Source of the DNA: Herbiconiux sp. VKM Ac-1786
GTDB lineage: Bacteria; Actinomycetota; Actinomycetes; Actinomycetales; Microbacteriaceae
Assembly: GCF_015350805.1 (NCBI RefSeq)
Contig: NZ_JADKSG010000001.1
Location: forward strand, 1,908,513-1,972,512
Reading direction: 5' to 3'
Length of the DNA: 64,000 nt
The notes below the pieces were generated by a model. It made no database searches and had not been told where the DNA came from. It saw nothing but the letters and a program-made list of their open reading frames with translations. Shown here piece after piece: positions 50,099 to 59,183 of the stretch. How positions within the stretch are numbered: the first letter of the stretch is position 1; each line of letters begins with the position of its first letter. The position numbers were made by a program, and so were the translations under genes.

Positions 50099-51064
50099 AT
50101 GATCCACGCGCGAGGTCTCGCGCGCACCTTCGCGGGGCGCGGAAGAGGGGCCGAGAAGGTCGAGGTGAAAGCCGTCGCGGGCGTCGACATCGACGTCGAC
50201 GAGGGCGAGATCGTCGGCTTCCTGGGGCCGAACGGCGCCGGCAAGACCACGACGCTCCGGATGCTGACCACGCTGCTGACGCCCACGGCGGGTACCGCGA
50301 CCGTCGCTGGGTACGACGTCGTGACCGAGTCGCAGAAGGTCAGGCGCAGCATCGGCTACGTCTCGCAGAGCGGCTCCACCTCGCCCGAGGCGCGCGCCGG
50401 CGAGGAGATCGTCGACCACGGCATGCTCTACGGCATCAGCAAGGCGCAGGCCACCGCGCGCGGCAAGGAGCTGTTCGAGCAGCTCGACCTCGAGGGGCTG
50501 TGGACGCGGGAGCCCAAGGCCATGTCGGGCGGCCAGCGCCGGCGCCTCGACATCGCGATGGGGCTGGTGCACGACCCGACGCTGGTGTTCCTCGACGAGC
50601 CGACCACCGGCCTCGATCCGCAGGCGCGCGCCAACCTCTGGACGCACATCAGCGACCTCCGCACCCGCCGCGGCGCCACGATCTTCCTCACCACGCACTA
50701 CCTCGACGAGGCCGACGCGCTGTGCGACCGCATCCTCGTCATCGACCACGGAACGATCGTGGCGAGCGACACCCCAGATGCGCTGAAGCGCCAGGTCTCG
50801 GGTGACCTGGTCGAGCTGGTGCTGTCCGACGCGTCGCGCGCCTCTGAGGCGGCCTCGGTGCTGTCGCGCGTCGCCGACGACGATCTCGCGGTCTCCGGCG
50901 CCACGGTGAGCGCGCGGGTGCGGGGCGCCGGCCACGAGGTGGCCGGGCTCATCCGCTCGCTCGACGCGGCGGGCATCGCGCTGGAGTCGCTCGAGGTGCG
51001 GCGGCCGACGCTCGACGACGTGTTCCTCACGCTGACCGGTCGGTCGCTGCGGGAGGACGCGTGA
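50099..51064 (+). CDS. ABC-type drug exporter ATPase (DrrA-like)
   Basis: 321 residues. Walker A GPNGAGKTT, signature MSGGQRRRLDIAMG, Walker B LVFLDEPTTGLDPQARANLW, switch His in TTHYLDEAD. The C-terminal DrrA-type extension ends SLEVRRPTLDDVFLTLTGRSL. It powers export through the ABC-2 permease that follows 34 bases later. ATG 50099 has GGGAGA at the right spacing; an ATG at 50084 lies in the ribosome-site region and is unlikely. The upstream TetR-type palindrome points to ligand-inducible expression. Confidence 0.93.
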   Translation: MIHARGLARTFAGRGRGAEKVEVKAVAGVDIDVDEGEIVGFLGPNGAGKTTTLRMLTTLLTPTAGTATVAGYDVVTESQKVRRSIGYVSQSGSTSPEARAGEEIVDHGMLYGISKAQATARGKELFEQLDLEGLWTREPKAMSGGQRRRLDIAMGLVHDPTLVFLDEPTTGLDPQARANLWTHISDLRTRRGATIFLTTHYLDEADALCDRILVIDHGTIVASDTPDALKRQVSGDLVELVLSDASRASEAASVLSRVADDDLAVSGATVSARVRGAGHEVAGLIRSLDAAGIALESLEVRRPTLDDVFLTLTGRSLREDA

Positions 51065-51098
51065 TGTCCTTTATTCCCACCCTCCGAGAGGCGTTCTG

Positions 51099-51851
51099 AT
51101 GTTCTGGCGCGAGACCTTCATCGTGTTTCGGCGACAGCTGCGGCTGGCGCTGCGCAACCCGGCCTGGGTGATCATCGGGCTGATCCAGCCCATCCTGTAT
51201 CTGGTGCTCTTCGGCCCGCTGCTCGAGCCGATCGCCGGTCAGCTCGGGGCGCAGAACGCGTACACGCTGTTCGTGCCCGGCCTGCTGGTGCAGCTCGGCT
51301 TGTTCGGCGCGCTGTTCGCCGGGTTCGGCCTGATCGCCGAGTGGCGGGCCGGGGTGATCGAGGCCGAGCGCGTGACGCCGGCGAGCCGCACCGCGCTGCT
51401 GCTCGGGCGCATCCTGCGCGACGTGCTGCAGCTCGTGGTGCAGGGGGCCGTGCTGATCGGGCTGGCCTTCTTCTTCGGGCTGACCGGGTCGATCCCGGGC
51501 ATGTTCCTCGGCCTGCTGCTCACGGTGCTGCTCGGTGCCGCGTGCGCCGCCGCCTCGAACGCCCTGGCTCTTACCACGAAGAGCGAGGACGTGATGGCGC
51601 CGCTGATCAACAGCGTGGCGCTGCCGGTGCTGCTGCTGTCGGGCATCCTGCTGCCGATGACCATCGGGCCGCAGTGGCTGCAGGTCGTCAGCGACTTCAT
51701 CCCGACGAAGTACATCGTGAACGCCATCCGCGAGCTGTTCACGGGGGAGTTCCTGACGATCACGGTGTTCTGGGGCGTGCTGTGGACCCTCGTGCTGTTC
51801 GCGGCCGGACTGTGGGTGGGCACGCGGACGTTCCGGAAGGAGAACGCGTAG
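51099..51851 (+). CDS. ABC-2 type exporter permease (DrrB-like)
   Basis: 250 residues with six helices. The N-terminal amphipathic FRRQLRLALRNPAWVIIGLIQPILYLVLFGPL, a central GLIAEWRAGVIEAERVTPASRTALLLGRILRD and SGILLPMTIGPQWLQVVSDFIPTKYIVNAIRELF are the hallmarks of DrrB-like permeases. It forms an exporter with the preceding ATPase. The substrate is unknown but drug or lipid export is usual. It ends 21 bases from the stop codon of the opposite exporter permease. Confidence 0.9.
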   Translation: MFWRETFIVFRRQLRLALRNPAWVIIGLIQPILYLVLFGPLLEPIAGQLGAQNAYTLFVPGLLVQLGLFGALFAGFGLIAEWRAGVIEAERVTPASRTALLLGRILRDVLQLVVQGAVLIGLAFFFGLTGSIPGMFLGLLLTVLLGAACAAASNALALTTKSEDVMAPLINSVALPVLLLSGILLPMTIGPQWLQVVSDFIPTKYIVNAIRELFTGEFLTITVFWGVLWTLVLFAAGLWVGTRTFRKENA

Positions 51852-51872
51852 CCCCTGCTCGGCGCGGCGTGC

Positions 51873-52772
51873 TCAGCTGTCCTTGCGGATCCAGCGGAAC
51901 GTGAGACGGCAGACCACGAGCCCCACGACGAGCCAGATGCCGAGCACGATCGCCACGCCGGCGAGGTCCCAGCTGCCGCCGGTCTCGGCCGAGGCGAACG
52001 ACTCGGGCAGCAACGCGGCGCGCATCCCCTGCGCGATCCACTTCAGCGGGAAGACGCTGGCGATGTTCTGCAGCCACTCGGGCAGCAGGCTGAACGACAG
52101 GTACACGCCCGAGATGAACTGCAGGATCAGCAGCGGCGGGATGATCACCGCCGCCGCGCTCTTCCCGCTGCGCGGCAGCCGCGAGATCGCGATGCCGAGC
52201 ACGGCCGCGGTGACGATCCCGAGCAGGTAGACCCAGAGGAACGTCAGCCACTTCTCGGGCTCGCTCGGCAGCTCGACCCCGAAGGCGAGCTTCGCCAGCA
52301 GCATCAGGATGATCACCTGCGCCGCCGAAGTCACCAGCACCTGGCCCATCTTGCCGATGAAGTAGGACATGACGGGCAGCGGCGTCCCGGCGAGGCGCTT
52401 GAGCGTGCCGTCGCCGCGCTCCATGGCGATGTCGACGCCGAGGTTCTGCATGCCGCTGAGCAGGATGCCCGCCGCGATCATCCCGGGCAGGTAGTACGAC
52501 GCCTGACTGATGCCGCCGCTCCCGTCGGGGTTCGTGCCGACGTTCCCCATGCCCTGGAACGCCACGGAGAAGATCCCGAGCAGCACCACCGGGAACAGGA
52601 ACGTGAAGAACACGGTGTCGCCGGCGCGGAAGTACACCCGCGTCTCGTACACGACCCGCGCGGCCCCGAGCCGCAGCGTGCGGCCGAGCCCGAACCGGGC
52701 CGGGCGGCTGGCGGTGCCCGTGGCGGTGCTGGTGTCGGCGCCGCTGGCGGTTCCGGTGGGGGTGGCGGTCAT
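51873..52772 (-). CDS. ABC-2 type exporter permease
   Basis: 299 residues. A Thr/Ala/Gly-rich lead of about 25 residues precedes six helices. GLGRTLRLGAARVVYETRVYFRAGDTVFFTFLFPVVLLGIF is the first helix region, and EWLQNIASVFPLKWIAQGMRAALLPESF the conserved periplasmic loop. The ATG at 52772 overlaps the stop codon of the ATPase gene (ATGA). The DrrB-like exporter faces it from the other strand. Confidence 0.88.
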   Translation of the reverse strand: MTATPTGTASGADTSTATGTASRPARFGLGRTLRLGAARVVYETRVYFRAGDTVFFTFLFPVVLLGIFSVAFQGMGNVGTNPDGSGGISQASYYLPGMIAAGILLSGMQNLGVDIAMERGDGTLKRLAGTPLPVMSYFIGKMGQVLVTSAAQVIILMLLAKLAFGVELPSEPEKWLTFLWVYLLGIVTAAVLGIAISRLPRSGKSAAAVIIPPLLILQFISGVYLSFSLLPEWLQNIASVFPLKWIAQGMRAALLPESFASAETGGSWDLAGVAIVLGIWLVVGLVVCRLTFRWIRKDS

Positions 52773-53725
52773 GACCGGGCTCCGTTCGTGGTGGCGGACG
52801 ACTCGGCGGGAACGCGGGTGCCGGTGACCGACTCGGCTGGGGGCCGGGTGCCGGCGGTCGGGTCGGTCGAGGCGGCGGTTGCGCCGGCGGCCTCGACCAG
52901 GCCGAGGTAGATGTCCTCGAGGGAGGGACGGATGACCTCGAGCTCCGCGACCTCGCCGTCGCGCGCCACGAGGTCGGCGACGAAGCGGCCGGGCTCGGTG
53001 GTGCGCTGCCGGCGCAGCACGCCGGAGTCGCGCCACTGCACGATGGGCACGCGCGCATCCGCTGTGCCGAGCTCGCCGACGGGGCCGATGTCGATCAGCC
53101 GGCCGCCCGCGATGACCGCGGCGCGGTCGCTCAGCTGCGCGGCCTCGTCGAGGTAGTGGGTGGTGAGCACGATCGTGGTGCCCTCGCGCGACAGCGAGCG
53201 GATCAGCTCCCAGAACTGCCGCCGCGCCTCGGGGTCGAAGCCCGTCGTCGGTTCGTCGAGGAAGAGCAGCTCGGGCCGCCCGATCACCCCGAGCGCCACA
53301 TCGACGCGGCGCCGCTGCCCGCCCGAGAGCGACTTGATGCGGGTCTTCGCCTTGTCCTCGAGGCCGACGGCGGCGAGCACCTCGTCGACTGGCCGCGGGT
53401 TCGGGTAGAGCGCGGCGAAGTGCGTCAGCTGCTCGCGCACGGTGACGTTGCCGCTCTCGCCGGTCTGCTGCAGCACGATGCCGATGCGGGCCTTCCACTC
53501 GAGGCTCGCGTGCCGCGGGTCGGCGCCGAGCACCTCGACCTCCCCGCCGCTGCGCTCCCGATAGCCCTCGAGGATCTCCACCGTCGTGCTCTTGCCCGCC
53601 CCGTTCGGCCCGAGCAGGGCGAAGGTCTCGCCGCGCTCGATCTCGAAGCTGACGCCGTCGACGGCGGTGAAGTGTCCGTAGCTCTTGCGCAGCTCGGCGA
53701 CGCGCACGGCGGAGGAGGAGGTCAT
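52769..53725 (-). CDS. ABC-type exporter ATPase
   Basis: 318 residues. GPNGAGKST, LSGGQRRRVDVALG, LLFLDEPTTGFDPEARRQFW and TTHYLDEAAQLSDR are complete. The C-terminal region after the ATPase domain ends with EVIRPSLEDIYLGLVEAAG and a Thr/Ala-rich tail. It serves the following permease. ATG 53725 is chosen after a GGAG-like site; the intergenic gap of 116 bases also holds the divergent hydrolase promoter. Confidence 0.92.
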   Translation of the reverse strand: MTSSSAVRVAELRKSYGHFTAVDGVSFEIERGETFALLGPNGAGKSTTVEILEGYRERSGGEVEVLGADPRHASLEWKARIGIVLQQTGESGNVTVREQLTHFAALYPNPRPVDEVLAAVGLEDKAKTRIKSLSGGQRRRVDVALGVIGRPELLFLDEPTTGFDPEARRQFWELIRSLSREGTTIVLTTHYLDEAAQLSDRAAVIAGGRLIDIGPVGELGTADARVPIVQWRDSGVLRRQRTTEPGRFVADLVARDGEVAELEVIRPSLEDIYLGLVEAAGATAASTDPTAGTRPPAESVTGTRVPAESSATTNGARS

Positions 53726-53787
53726 GGCTCCATCGTGGGGGCCGTGGGCGTCGGGCGCCAGCGGCCGCGCCCGTCGCACAGCAACTC

Positions 53788-53816
53788 TTCCACTCCGAAG
53801 GTCGCTGATGTATTCT
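53788..53816 (+). promoter_or_regulatory. Promoter of the alpha/beta hydrolase gene
   Basis: TTCCAC (53788-53793), 17 bases, TATTCT (53811-53816). ATCGGGGGG serves as the ribosome site. Confidence 0.55.
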
Positions 53817-53841
53817 CAACTATGGAGATCGGGGGGCCGCG

Positions 53842-54627
53842 ATGAGCATGCTCGAGCGGGTGCGGCGCACGCAGGAGCCGCCGCTGCTGAACGTGGCGGT
53901 CGACGTCGGCGAGGGCCCGGTCGTGGTGCTGCTGCACGGCATCGCGTCGTCGTCGGCGAGCTGGCGCCAGCTCGTGCCGCTGCTGTCGCCGCTCTACCGC
54001 GTGATCGCGATCGACGTGCTCGGCTTCGGCGGCTCGCAGGCGCCGGCGGGCAGCACCTTCACGCTCGACGAGCACGTCGAGGCGCTGCACCGCACCCTCC
54101 GCTCGCTGCGGCTCCGCCGCCGCTACACGCTCATCGGCCACAGCCTCGGCGCGCTGATCAGCAGCCGCTACGCCGCCGTGCACCGCCGCGAAGTGTCGCA
54201 CCTCGTGCTGGTGGCGCCGCCCATCTACGGCCACCGCCGCTACATCGACGCCCTCGGCCACCGGATGCGCGTCGGCGGCTACCTCTGGTTCTACCGCTTC
54301 GTCCGAGACAACCGCCTCACGATCGTGGGCAACGCCGGCCGCCTCTCGCGCTGGATGCCGGGCGTCGCCACCGCCGTCGACGACCGCGCGTGGGAGGCCT
54401 TCTCGAAGACCATGCAGAACTGCATCGAGGCGCAGACCACCACGACCGACATCGCGCAGGTGCCGGTGCCGATCGACGTCGTCTGGGGCACCCGCGACCA
54501 GGTCATCGTGCCGGCGGCCCTCGAGGCGCTCGGCACCATGCACCACGTCACCCTGCACGAGGTCCCCCGCAGCGACCACTTCCTCCGCCCACCCCTGGCC
54601 CGCGAGGTAGCCCGCCTCCTCCGCTGA
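53842..54627 (+). CDS. Alpha/beta hydrolase
   Basis: 261 residues. VVLLHGIASSSASW contains the oxyanion H-G motif, YTLIGHSLGALISSRYA the nucleophile elbow (Ser), and a late Asp in VVWGTRDQVI with catalytic His in PRSDHFLRPP. The fold is that of small-ester or epoxide hydrolases. No specific substrate is indicated by neighbours. ATG 53842 follows a clear ribosome site. The 341 bases after it contain only degenerate tandem repeats. Confidence 0.88.
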   Translation: MSMLERVRRTQEPPLLNVAVDVGEGPVVVLLHGIASSSASWRQLVPLLSPLYRVIAIDVLGFGGSQAPAGSTFTLDEHVEALHRTLRSLRLRRRYTLIGHSLGALISSRYAAVHRREVSHLVLVAPPIYGHRRYIDALGHRMRVGGYLWFYRFVRDNRLTIVGNAGRLSRWMPGVATAVDDRAWEAFSKTMQNCIEAQTTTTDIAQVPVPIDVVWGTRDQVIVPAALEALGTMHHVTLHEVPRSDHFLRPPLAREVARLLR

Positions 54628-54691
54628 CCCCGCCGCCGTCCGCGCCGACGGCTTCCGCGGAACAGGAGTCGGCGCGGGGCCATCGTGCGCC

Positions 54692-54819
54692 CGCCGGGCA
54701 GTGGGCGGTCACCGGACAGTGGGCGCTCGCCGGGCGGTGGGCGCTGGGTCGGCAGTGGGCGCGCGCCGGGCAGTGGGCGTTTGCCGGGCCAGTGGGCGCC
54801 CGCCGGGCAGTTGCGCTGT
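54692..54819. repeat. Degenerate 18-bp tandem repeat
   Basis: Six imperfect units of GGGCAGTGGGCGCNCGCC fill most of the gap after the hydrolase. No gene is seen in the remaining sequence up to 54968. Confidence 0.8.
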
Positions 54820-54950
54820 GTGGCACGCCATGATGCAGCCACCTTCCTGTGCCGCGGTGGCGGTGTGATCAGTCGGCGGATGGTCTGGCGAGGGTGGTCG
54901 TCGGTGTGGGGGTCGGCGCGAGAGGGTCTGTGGTGGGCGCGAGGCTGTCG

Positions 54951-55080
54951 GGGGTGGGCGCCACAGGGTCACCGGCGGGCGATAGGCGGTCGGGGAGTGG
55001 GCGAGACAGGGTCACCGGCGGGCGATAGGCGGCCGGGGGCGGGCGCGACGGGGTCGCCGGCGGGCGAAAGGTGGTCGGGG
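54951..55080. repeat. 42-43-bp repeat crossing the 3' end of the membrane protein gene
   Basis: Three units sharing GGGTCACCGGCGGGCGATAG (last copy diverged) start at about 54951, 54994 and 55037. The gene's stop codon lies in the first unit. Copies inside the gene encode LSPAGDPVxPxP. Confidence 0.8.
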
Positions 55081-57182
55081 CTGGAGGCGAAGCGGCGGGG
55101 CGCGGGGACGAGGCGGAAGTAGAGCCAGACGGCGGCCGTGAGGGCCGAGACTGCCGCGAGGCAGGCCAGCCACCAGGCGAGGTCGGTCGCCACCGGCGAC
55201 CAGGCGTCGGCGAGGGGCACGAGTACGAGGCCGAAGGTGGCGAGGGCCACCGCGTAGAGGGCGGCCCACGCGGGGCGCGAGACCTGGAACAGGGTGTGGC
55301 CCTCGAGGAAGCGCAGGGGGAGGAGGGCCACGACGGGCCCGCTCAGGGTGCAGACCGTGATCGCGGTGAGGGTGTCGAGCAGCAGGGTGTCGCCCGCGCC
55401 GCTGCCCGGGGAGGTGCGGAGGGCGCTCGCCGCCGTCCAGCTGCCGAGGCCGAGGAGCAGGGCGGCGAGGGTGCCCACCACGACGGTGCGGGCTCCGGAT
55501 GCGCGTTCCAGCGCGATCCCGAACACCAGACCGATCGAGGCGCCGAACACGAAACCCGGCTCGAGCCCCGCGACCCTCGACAGCAGCACGGTCGCGGCGG
55601 TCAGCAGCAACGTGGACGGCCGCACCAGCAGCCGCGCCCGCCGACGCAGTCGCGCCCACGCATACCCGCTGGTCGCCCCCAGCGGCACCGCGTTCGTCAC
55701 CACGAGCGCCACGGCGAACGGGACGACCAGCGCGACAAGCTCGGGCCAGGCCGACGCCGAGGAGGTCGGCGCGACGAACACCGACGCCAGGGTGCCAACA
55801 GCGATCGTCGCGGCCGCCCAGACCCACGACGAGGCCGGGCTCGGCCGACGCCGGTCGCGCACCGCCGAGAACCAGGTGAAGGGCCAGGCACGGGTGATCC
55901 GCGTCCAGTTGGCGCTGACGGTCGACTCCAGGATGCCGCCCGGCACCATCACGAGCAGCAGCATCCCCACGACGAGGAGTCCGAGCCGCACGACGCCGGG
56001 TGCGCCGAGCGCCAAGGCCTCGCCGACTGTGCGGAGGCTCCCGCTGAACTCCGACACGGACCCCTCGCCCGGCCCGTCAGCCGACGCGGCGGCGCCGAGG
56101 ACCGCATCGCCGACGTTTTCGGCGGCCTCGGACGGCGCGTCGGCAGGGGCGACGGGCTGAGCGCGCGGCGGCTCGGGCCCGAGTGGAAGAGGTGCGAGCG
56201 GGAGAGGTTCGACGAGCGATCCGTCGGTCGGCGGCGGCTCCTCGGCGAGCACCGGCGCGAAGGCATCGCCTGGCACGTCGTTGACGGTGATCGGAGCTGC
56301 CGGCTCCCACGGTGAAGCAGGTGCAGGTGCAGGTGCAGGCGCCGGATCTGCGGGCGCTGGAGTGACCGACGGGTCCTCCGCACCGGGTGATCCGCCGCCC
56401 CCGCCACCACCCGACCCCGGCCCACCCGAGCCGGGATCACCCGACCCCGGGTCGCCCGAACCCGGGACCCCCGACCCGTCCCCCGATCCGGTCCCCGGCC
56501 CCACGACCCCCGGAGCCTCGTACGCGTACTCCGCCCCGTCCCCCGCCACGACGACCCCCGGCGCCCACGGGTACGCCTGCGACACCGCCACCGAGTACGG
56601 CCCCGCGCCCGGAGGCGGTGCGGGCACGGTGCACGACCAGGTGCCCGTCGGGGTGACGAGGGCCGAGCATCCGTCACCCGCCCCGTCGATGTCGAGAAGC
56701 GACACCGTCACCGACGCGCCGGGCGCCCCCGTGCCCGCGACCGGCTGCGTCAGGTCGTCGACCGTGACCGTCGACGCGAGCGTGCCCGGCGGATCGGTGG
56801 CGAGCACGGGCGGGCCGAGCACCGAGAAGTCGAGGAGCACGACCTCGCCCCCGCTCGAGACGCTGACGGGCCCGACCAGGTCGGGAGCCGAGGCGACGGG
56901 GCACGACCAGCTGCCGTCGGCGAGAGCGACCGTCGCGCACAGGACCGCCGCGGACGCGCCGGCCGAGACGGTCACGGCCGCGTCATGGGTCGCGGTGCCC
57001 GACAGCGCCGCCGGCCCACCGACCAGAGCGCGCGAGGTGTCGGCCACGAGCACACTGCCGGCCGGGGGCGCCGAGACGACCGTGAGATCGAGCGGAGCCG
57101 CCAGCGCGAGCGTGGCGTTCGAGGTGCCGAGGAGCGCGAGCACGCCGAACAAGACAACGCTGAGGATCGCTCGGGACTTCAT
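54969..57182 (-). CDS. Large membrane protein with Ig-like exterior, FGLLP-like
   Basis: 737 residues. A signal segment (ILSVVLFGVLALLGTSNATLALA) is followed by two or three bacterial Ig-like beta modules (about 30-210) and a Gly/Ser/Pro stalk with repeated GSGDPGSGDPGSGGPGSGGG. From about residue 375 there are nine or ten helices, with ALLPLRFLEGHTLFQVSRPAW recalling FGLLP-motif actinobacterial membrane proteins. The tail repeats LSPAGDPV. Function is unknown; a surface-exposed sensor or anchoring protein is possible. ATG 57182 is seven bases after TAGAGT. The frame and codon use look genuine. Confidence 0.65.
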   Translation of the reverse strand: MKSRAILSVVLFGVLALLGTSNATLALAAPLDLTVVSAPPAGSVLVADTSRALVGGPAALSGTATHDAAVTVSAGASAAVLCATVALADGSWSCPVASAPDLVGPVSVSSGGEVVLLDFSVLGPPVLATDPPGTLASTVTVDDLTQPVAGTGAPGASVTVSLLDIDGAGDGCSALVTPTGTWSCTVPAPPPGAGPYSVAVSQAYPWAPGVVVAGDGAEYAYEAPGVVGPGTGSGDGSGVPGSGDPGSGDPGSGGPGSGGGGGGGSPGAEDPSVTPAPADPAPAPAPAPASPWEPAAPITVNDVPGDAFAPVLAEEPPPTDGSLVEPLPLAPLPLGPEPPRAQPVAPADAPSEAAENVGDAVLGAAASADGPGEGSVSEFSGSLRTVGEALALGAPGVVRLGLLVVGMLLLVMVPGGILESTVSANWTRITRAWPFTWFSAVRDRRRPSPASSWVWAAATIAVGTLASVFVAPTSSASAWPELVALVVPFAVALVVTNAVPLGATSGYAWARLRRRARLLVRPSTLLLTAATVLLSRVAGLEPGFVFGASIGLVFGIALERASGARTVVVGTLAALLLGLGSWTAASALRTSPGSGAGDTLLLDTLTAITVCTLSGPVVALLPLRFLEGHTLFQVSRPAWAALYAVALATFGLVLVPLADAWSPVATDLAWWLACLAAVSALTAAVWLYFRLVPAPRRFASSPDHLSPAGDPVAPAPGRLSPAGDPVSPTPRPPIARR

Positions 57183-57189
57183 GAGCGAA

Positions 57190-57195
57190 ACTCTA
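57190..57195 (-). promoter_or_regulatory. Leaderless -10 box of the large membrane protein gene
   Basis: Minus-strand TAGAGT, seven bases before ATG 57182. Confidence 0.45.
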
Positions 57196-57262
57196 CATCC
57201 GACCCCCGACGCCGGGCTAGACCACCGGTACGAAAGGCACGAAAGGCAGGATCAGTGCAGGA

Positions 57263-58453
57263 TCACCCGAACAGCCGCTGCAGCCGCCTCACACCCTCCA
57301 CCAGCGCCTCGTCGCCGAGCGCGTACGACAGCCGCAGGAACCCGCTCGGCCCGAACGCCTCGCCGGGAACGGTGGCGACCTCGACCTGCTCGAGGATGAG
57401 GTCGGCCAGCTCGAGCGAGCTCGTCGGTGTGACGCCGCCCCACTCGCGGCCGAGCAGCCCCGAGACGTCGGGGTAGACGTAGAACGCGCCCTGCGGCATG
57501 GGGGTGACGACGCCGGGGATCTCGTTCAGCGCGTCGACGATGGTGCGGCGGCGGCGCTCGTAGGTGGTGCGCATGGTCTCGACGGCGTCCTGCGGGCCGG
57601 TGAGGGCCGCGATCGCGGCGCGCTGCGAGATGTTCGCGACGTTCGACGAGAGGTGCGACTGCAGGTTGCCGGCGGCCTTGATGGCATCGGCGGGGCCGAC
57701 CATCCACCCGACCCGCCAGCCGGTCATCGCGTAGGTCTTCGCGACGCCGTTGACGAGCAGCGTGCGGTCGGCGAGGGCGGGCACCTCGTTCACGATCGAC
57801 GAGGCGGTGACACCGTCGTAGACCAGGTTCTGGTAGATCTCGTCGCTGATCACCCAGAGGCCGTTGGCCTCGGCCCACTCGCCGATCTCCCTCGTCTGGG
57901 CGGGGGAGTAGACGGCCCCGGTGGGGTTCGACGGGGAGACGAACAGGAGCACCTTGCTGCGCGGGGTGCGCGCGGCCTCGAGCTGCTCGACGGTGACGAG
58001 GTAGTCCTGCGCGCTGCCGGCGAAGACCTGCACGGGAACGCCGCCGGCGAGGGCGATGGCCTCGGGGTAGGTGGTCCAGAACGGGGTCGGCACGAGCACC
58101 TCGTCGCCCGGGTCGAGCAGCGTGGCGAAGGCCTCGTAGACCGCCTGCTTGCCGCCGTTGGTGACGATGACCTGCGACGGCGAGACCTCGAGGCCGCTGT
58201 CGCGGAGCGTCTTCTCGGCGATGGCCTCGCGCAGCTCGGGCAGGCCGGCCGCCGGGGTGTAGCGGTGGTTCTTCGGATCGCGCACGGCCACCGCGGCCGC
58301 CTCGACGATGTGCTCGGGCGTCGGGAAGTCGGGCTCGCCGGCGGCGTAGCTGATGACGGGCCGGCCCGAGGCCTGGAGGCCCTTCGCCTTCGCGTCGACC
58401 TTCAGGGTCGCCGACTCGGCGATGGATGCGATGCGGTTCGAGATGCGTGTCAC
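57263..58453 (-). CDS. Pyridoxal-phosphate aminotransferase, class I/II (AspC-like)
   Basis: 396 residues. [19 protein letters not shown] opens the substrate region, [17 protein letters not shown] follows, [15 protein letters not shown] binds the cofactor, and the Schiff-base Lys lies in [16 protein letters not shown]. It fits aspartate or prephenate aminotransferases (fold type I, subgroup Ib). In actinobacteria this gene commonly precedes tRNA-Trp and secE, as here. GTG 58453 is six bases after TAGGCT on the minus strand. Confidence 0.92.
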   Translation of the reverse strand: MTRISNRIASIAESATLKVDAKAKGLQASGRPVISYAAGEPDFPTPEHIVEAAAVAVRDPKNHRYTPAAGLPELREAIAEKTLRDSGLEVSPSQVIVTNGGKQAVYEAFATLLDPGDEVLVPTPFWTTYPEAIALAGGVPVQVFAGSAQDYLVTVEQLEAARTPRSKVLLFVSPSNPTGAVYSPAQTREIGEWAEANGLWVISDEIYQNLVYDGVTASSIVNEVPALADRTLLVNGVAKTYAMTGWRVGWMVGPADAIKAAGNLQSHLSSNVANISQRAAIAALTGPQDAVETMRTTYERRRRTIVDALNEIPGVVTPMPQGAFYVYPDVSGLLGREWGGVTPTSSLELADLILEQVEVATVPGEAFGPSGFLRLSYALGDEALVEGVRRLQRLFG

Positions 58454-58459
58454 GGGTTC

Positions 58460-58465
58460 AGCCTA
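58460..58465 (-). promoter_or_regulatory. Leaderless -10 box of the aminotransferase gene
   Basis: Minus-strand TAGGCT, six bases before GTG 58453. Confidence 0.55.
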
Positions 58466-58565
58466 TCCGCCGACACATCCTCAGAACAGGATGCGCGGCC
58501 TGCGACGAAGGCCTGGTCGAACATCCGGGCGGATGCACGCCCCGCGCCGATCGCGCGTGCCGGAC

Positions 58566-59183
58566 CTACTTCACCAGCACCGGGAACGCGTCCCCCAGCG
58601 CCCCGAGGATCGACTGCACCGCGATCGCCAGCAGCAGCAGCCCGAAGATGCGCGTCACGATGCTCATCCCGGTCGGCTTCACCAGGCGCGCGACCTGCGG
58701 GGCGAAGAACAGCGCGACCCCGATCACGATCGACACCGCGAGGATCATCACCCCGCCCGCGAGGTAGTCGACGAGGCTCGAATAGGTCTCCTGGAACGTG
58801 ATGATCAGGCTGATGGCCCCCGGCCCGGCGATCACGGGGATGGCCAGCGGCACCACGACGGGGGACTGCGCATCCGTCACCGTCACGATGTTCGCCTTGG
58901 CCGTCAGCATCGCCCAGCCGATGCTCGCCACCAACAGGTTGCCCGCGATGCGGAACGAGGTCAGGTCGATGCCGAACGCCTGCAGCACCCAGCTGCCGGC
59001 CACGAGCGACACGGTCAGCACGGCGAACACCGCGAGCCCCACCAGCAGCCCCAGCCGCTTCTGGCGTGCGACCTCGAGGTCCTTGGTGAGGTTGAGGAAG
59101 ATGGGCAGGCTGCCGATCGGGTTCGTGATCGTGAGCAGGCCGATCGCGCTCGTGACGAGCGTCGGCGTCGTGATGTCGGTCAC
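58566..59183 (-). CDS. MarC-family membrane protein
   Basis: 205 residues with six helices. LTITNPIGSLPIFLNLT is the first family block and VVVPLAIPVIAGPGAISLII the second, both with the N-P-x-G and P-x-x-A-G-P patterns of MarC/UPF0056. The family was once tied to multiple antibiotic resistance but its role is unresolved. GTG 59183 overlaps the stop of the AI-2E-type gene by four bases, so the two are co-translated. Confidence 0.9.
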   Translation of the reverse strand: MTDITTPTLVTSAIGLLTITNPIGSLPIFLNLTKDLEVARQKRLGLLVGLAVFAVLTVSLVAGSWVLQAFGIDLTSFRIAGNLLVASIGWAMLTAKANIVTVTDAQSPVVVPLAIPVIAGPGAISLIITFQETYSSLVDYLAGGVMILAVSIVIGVALFFAPQVARLVKPTGMSIVTRIFGLLLLAIAVQSILGALGDAFPVLVK

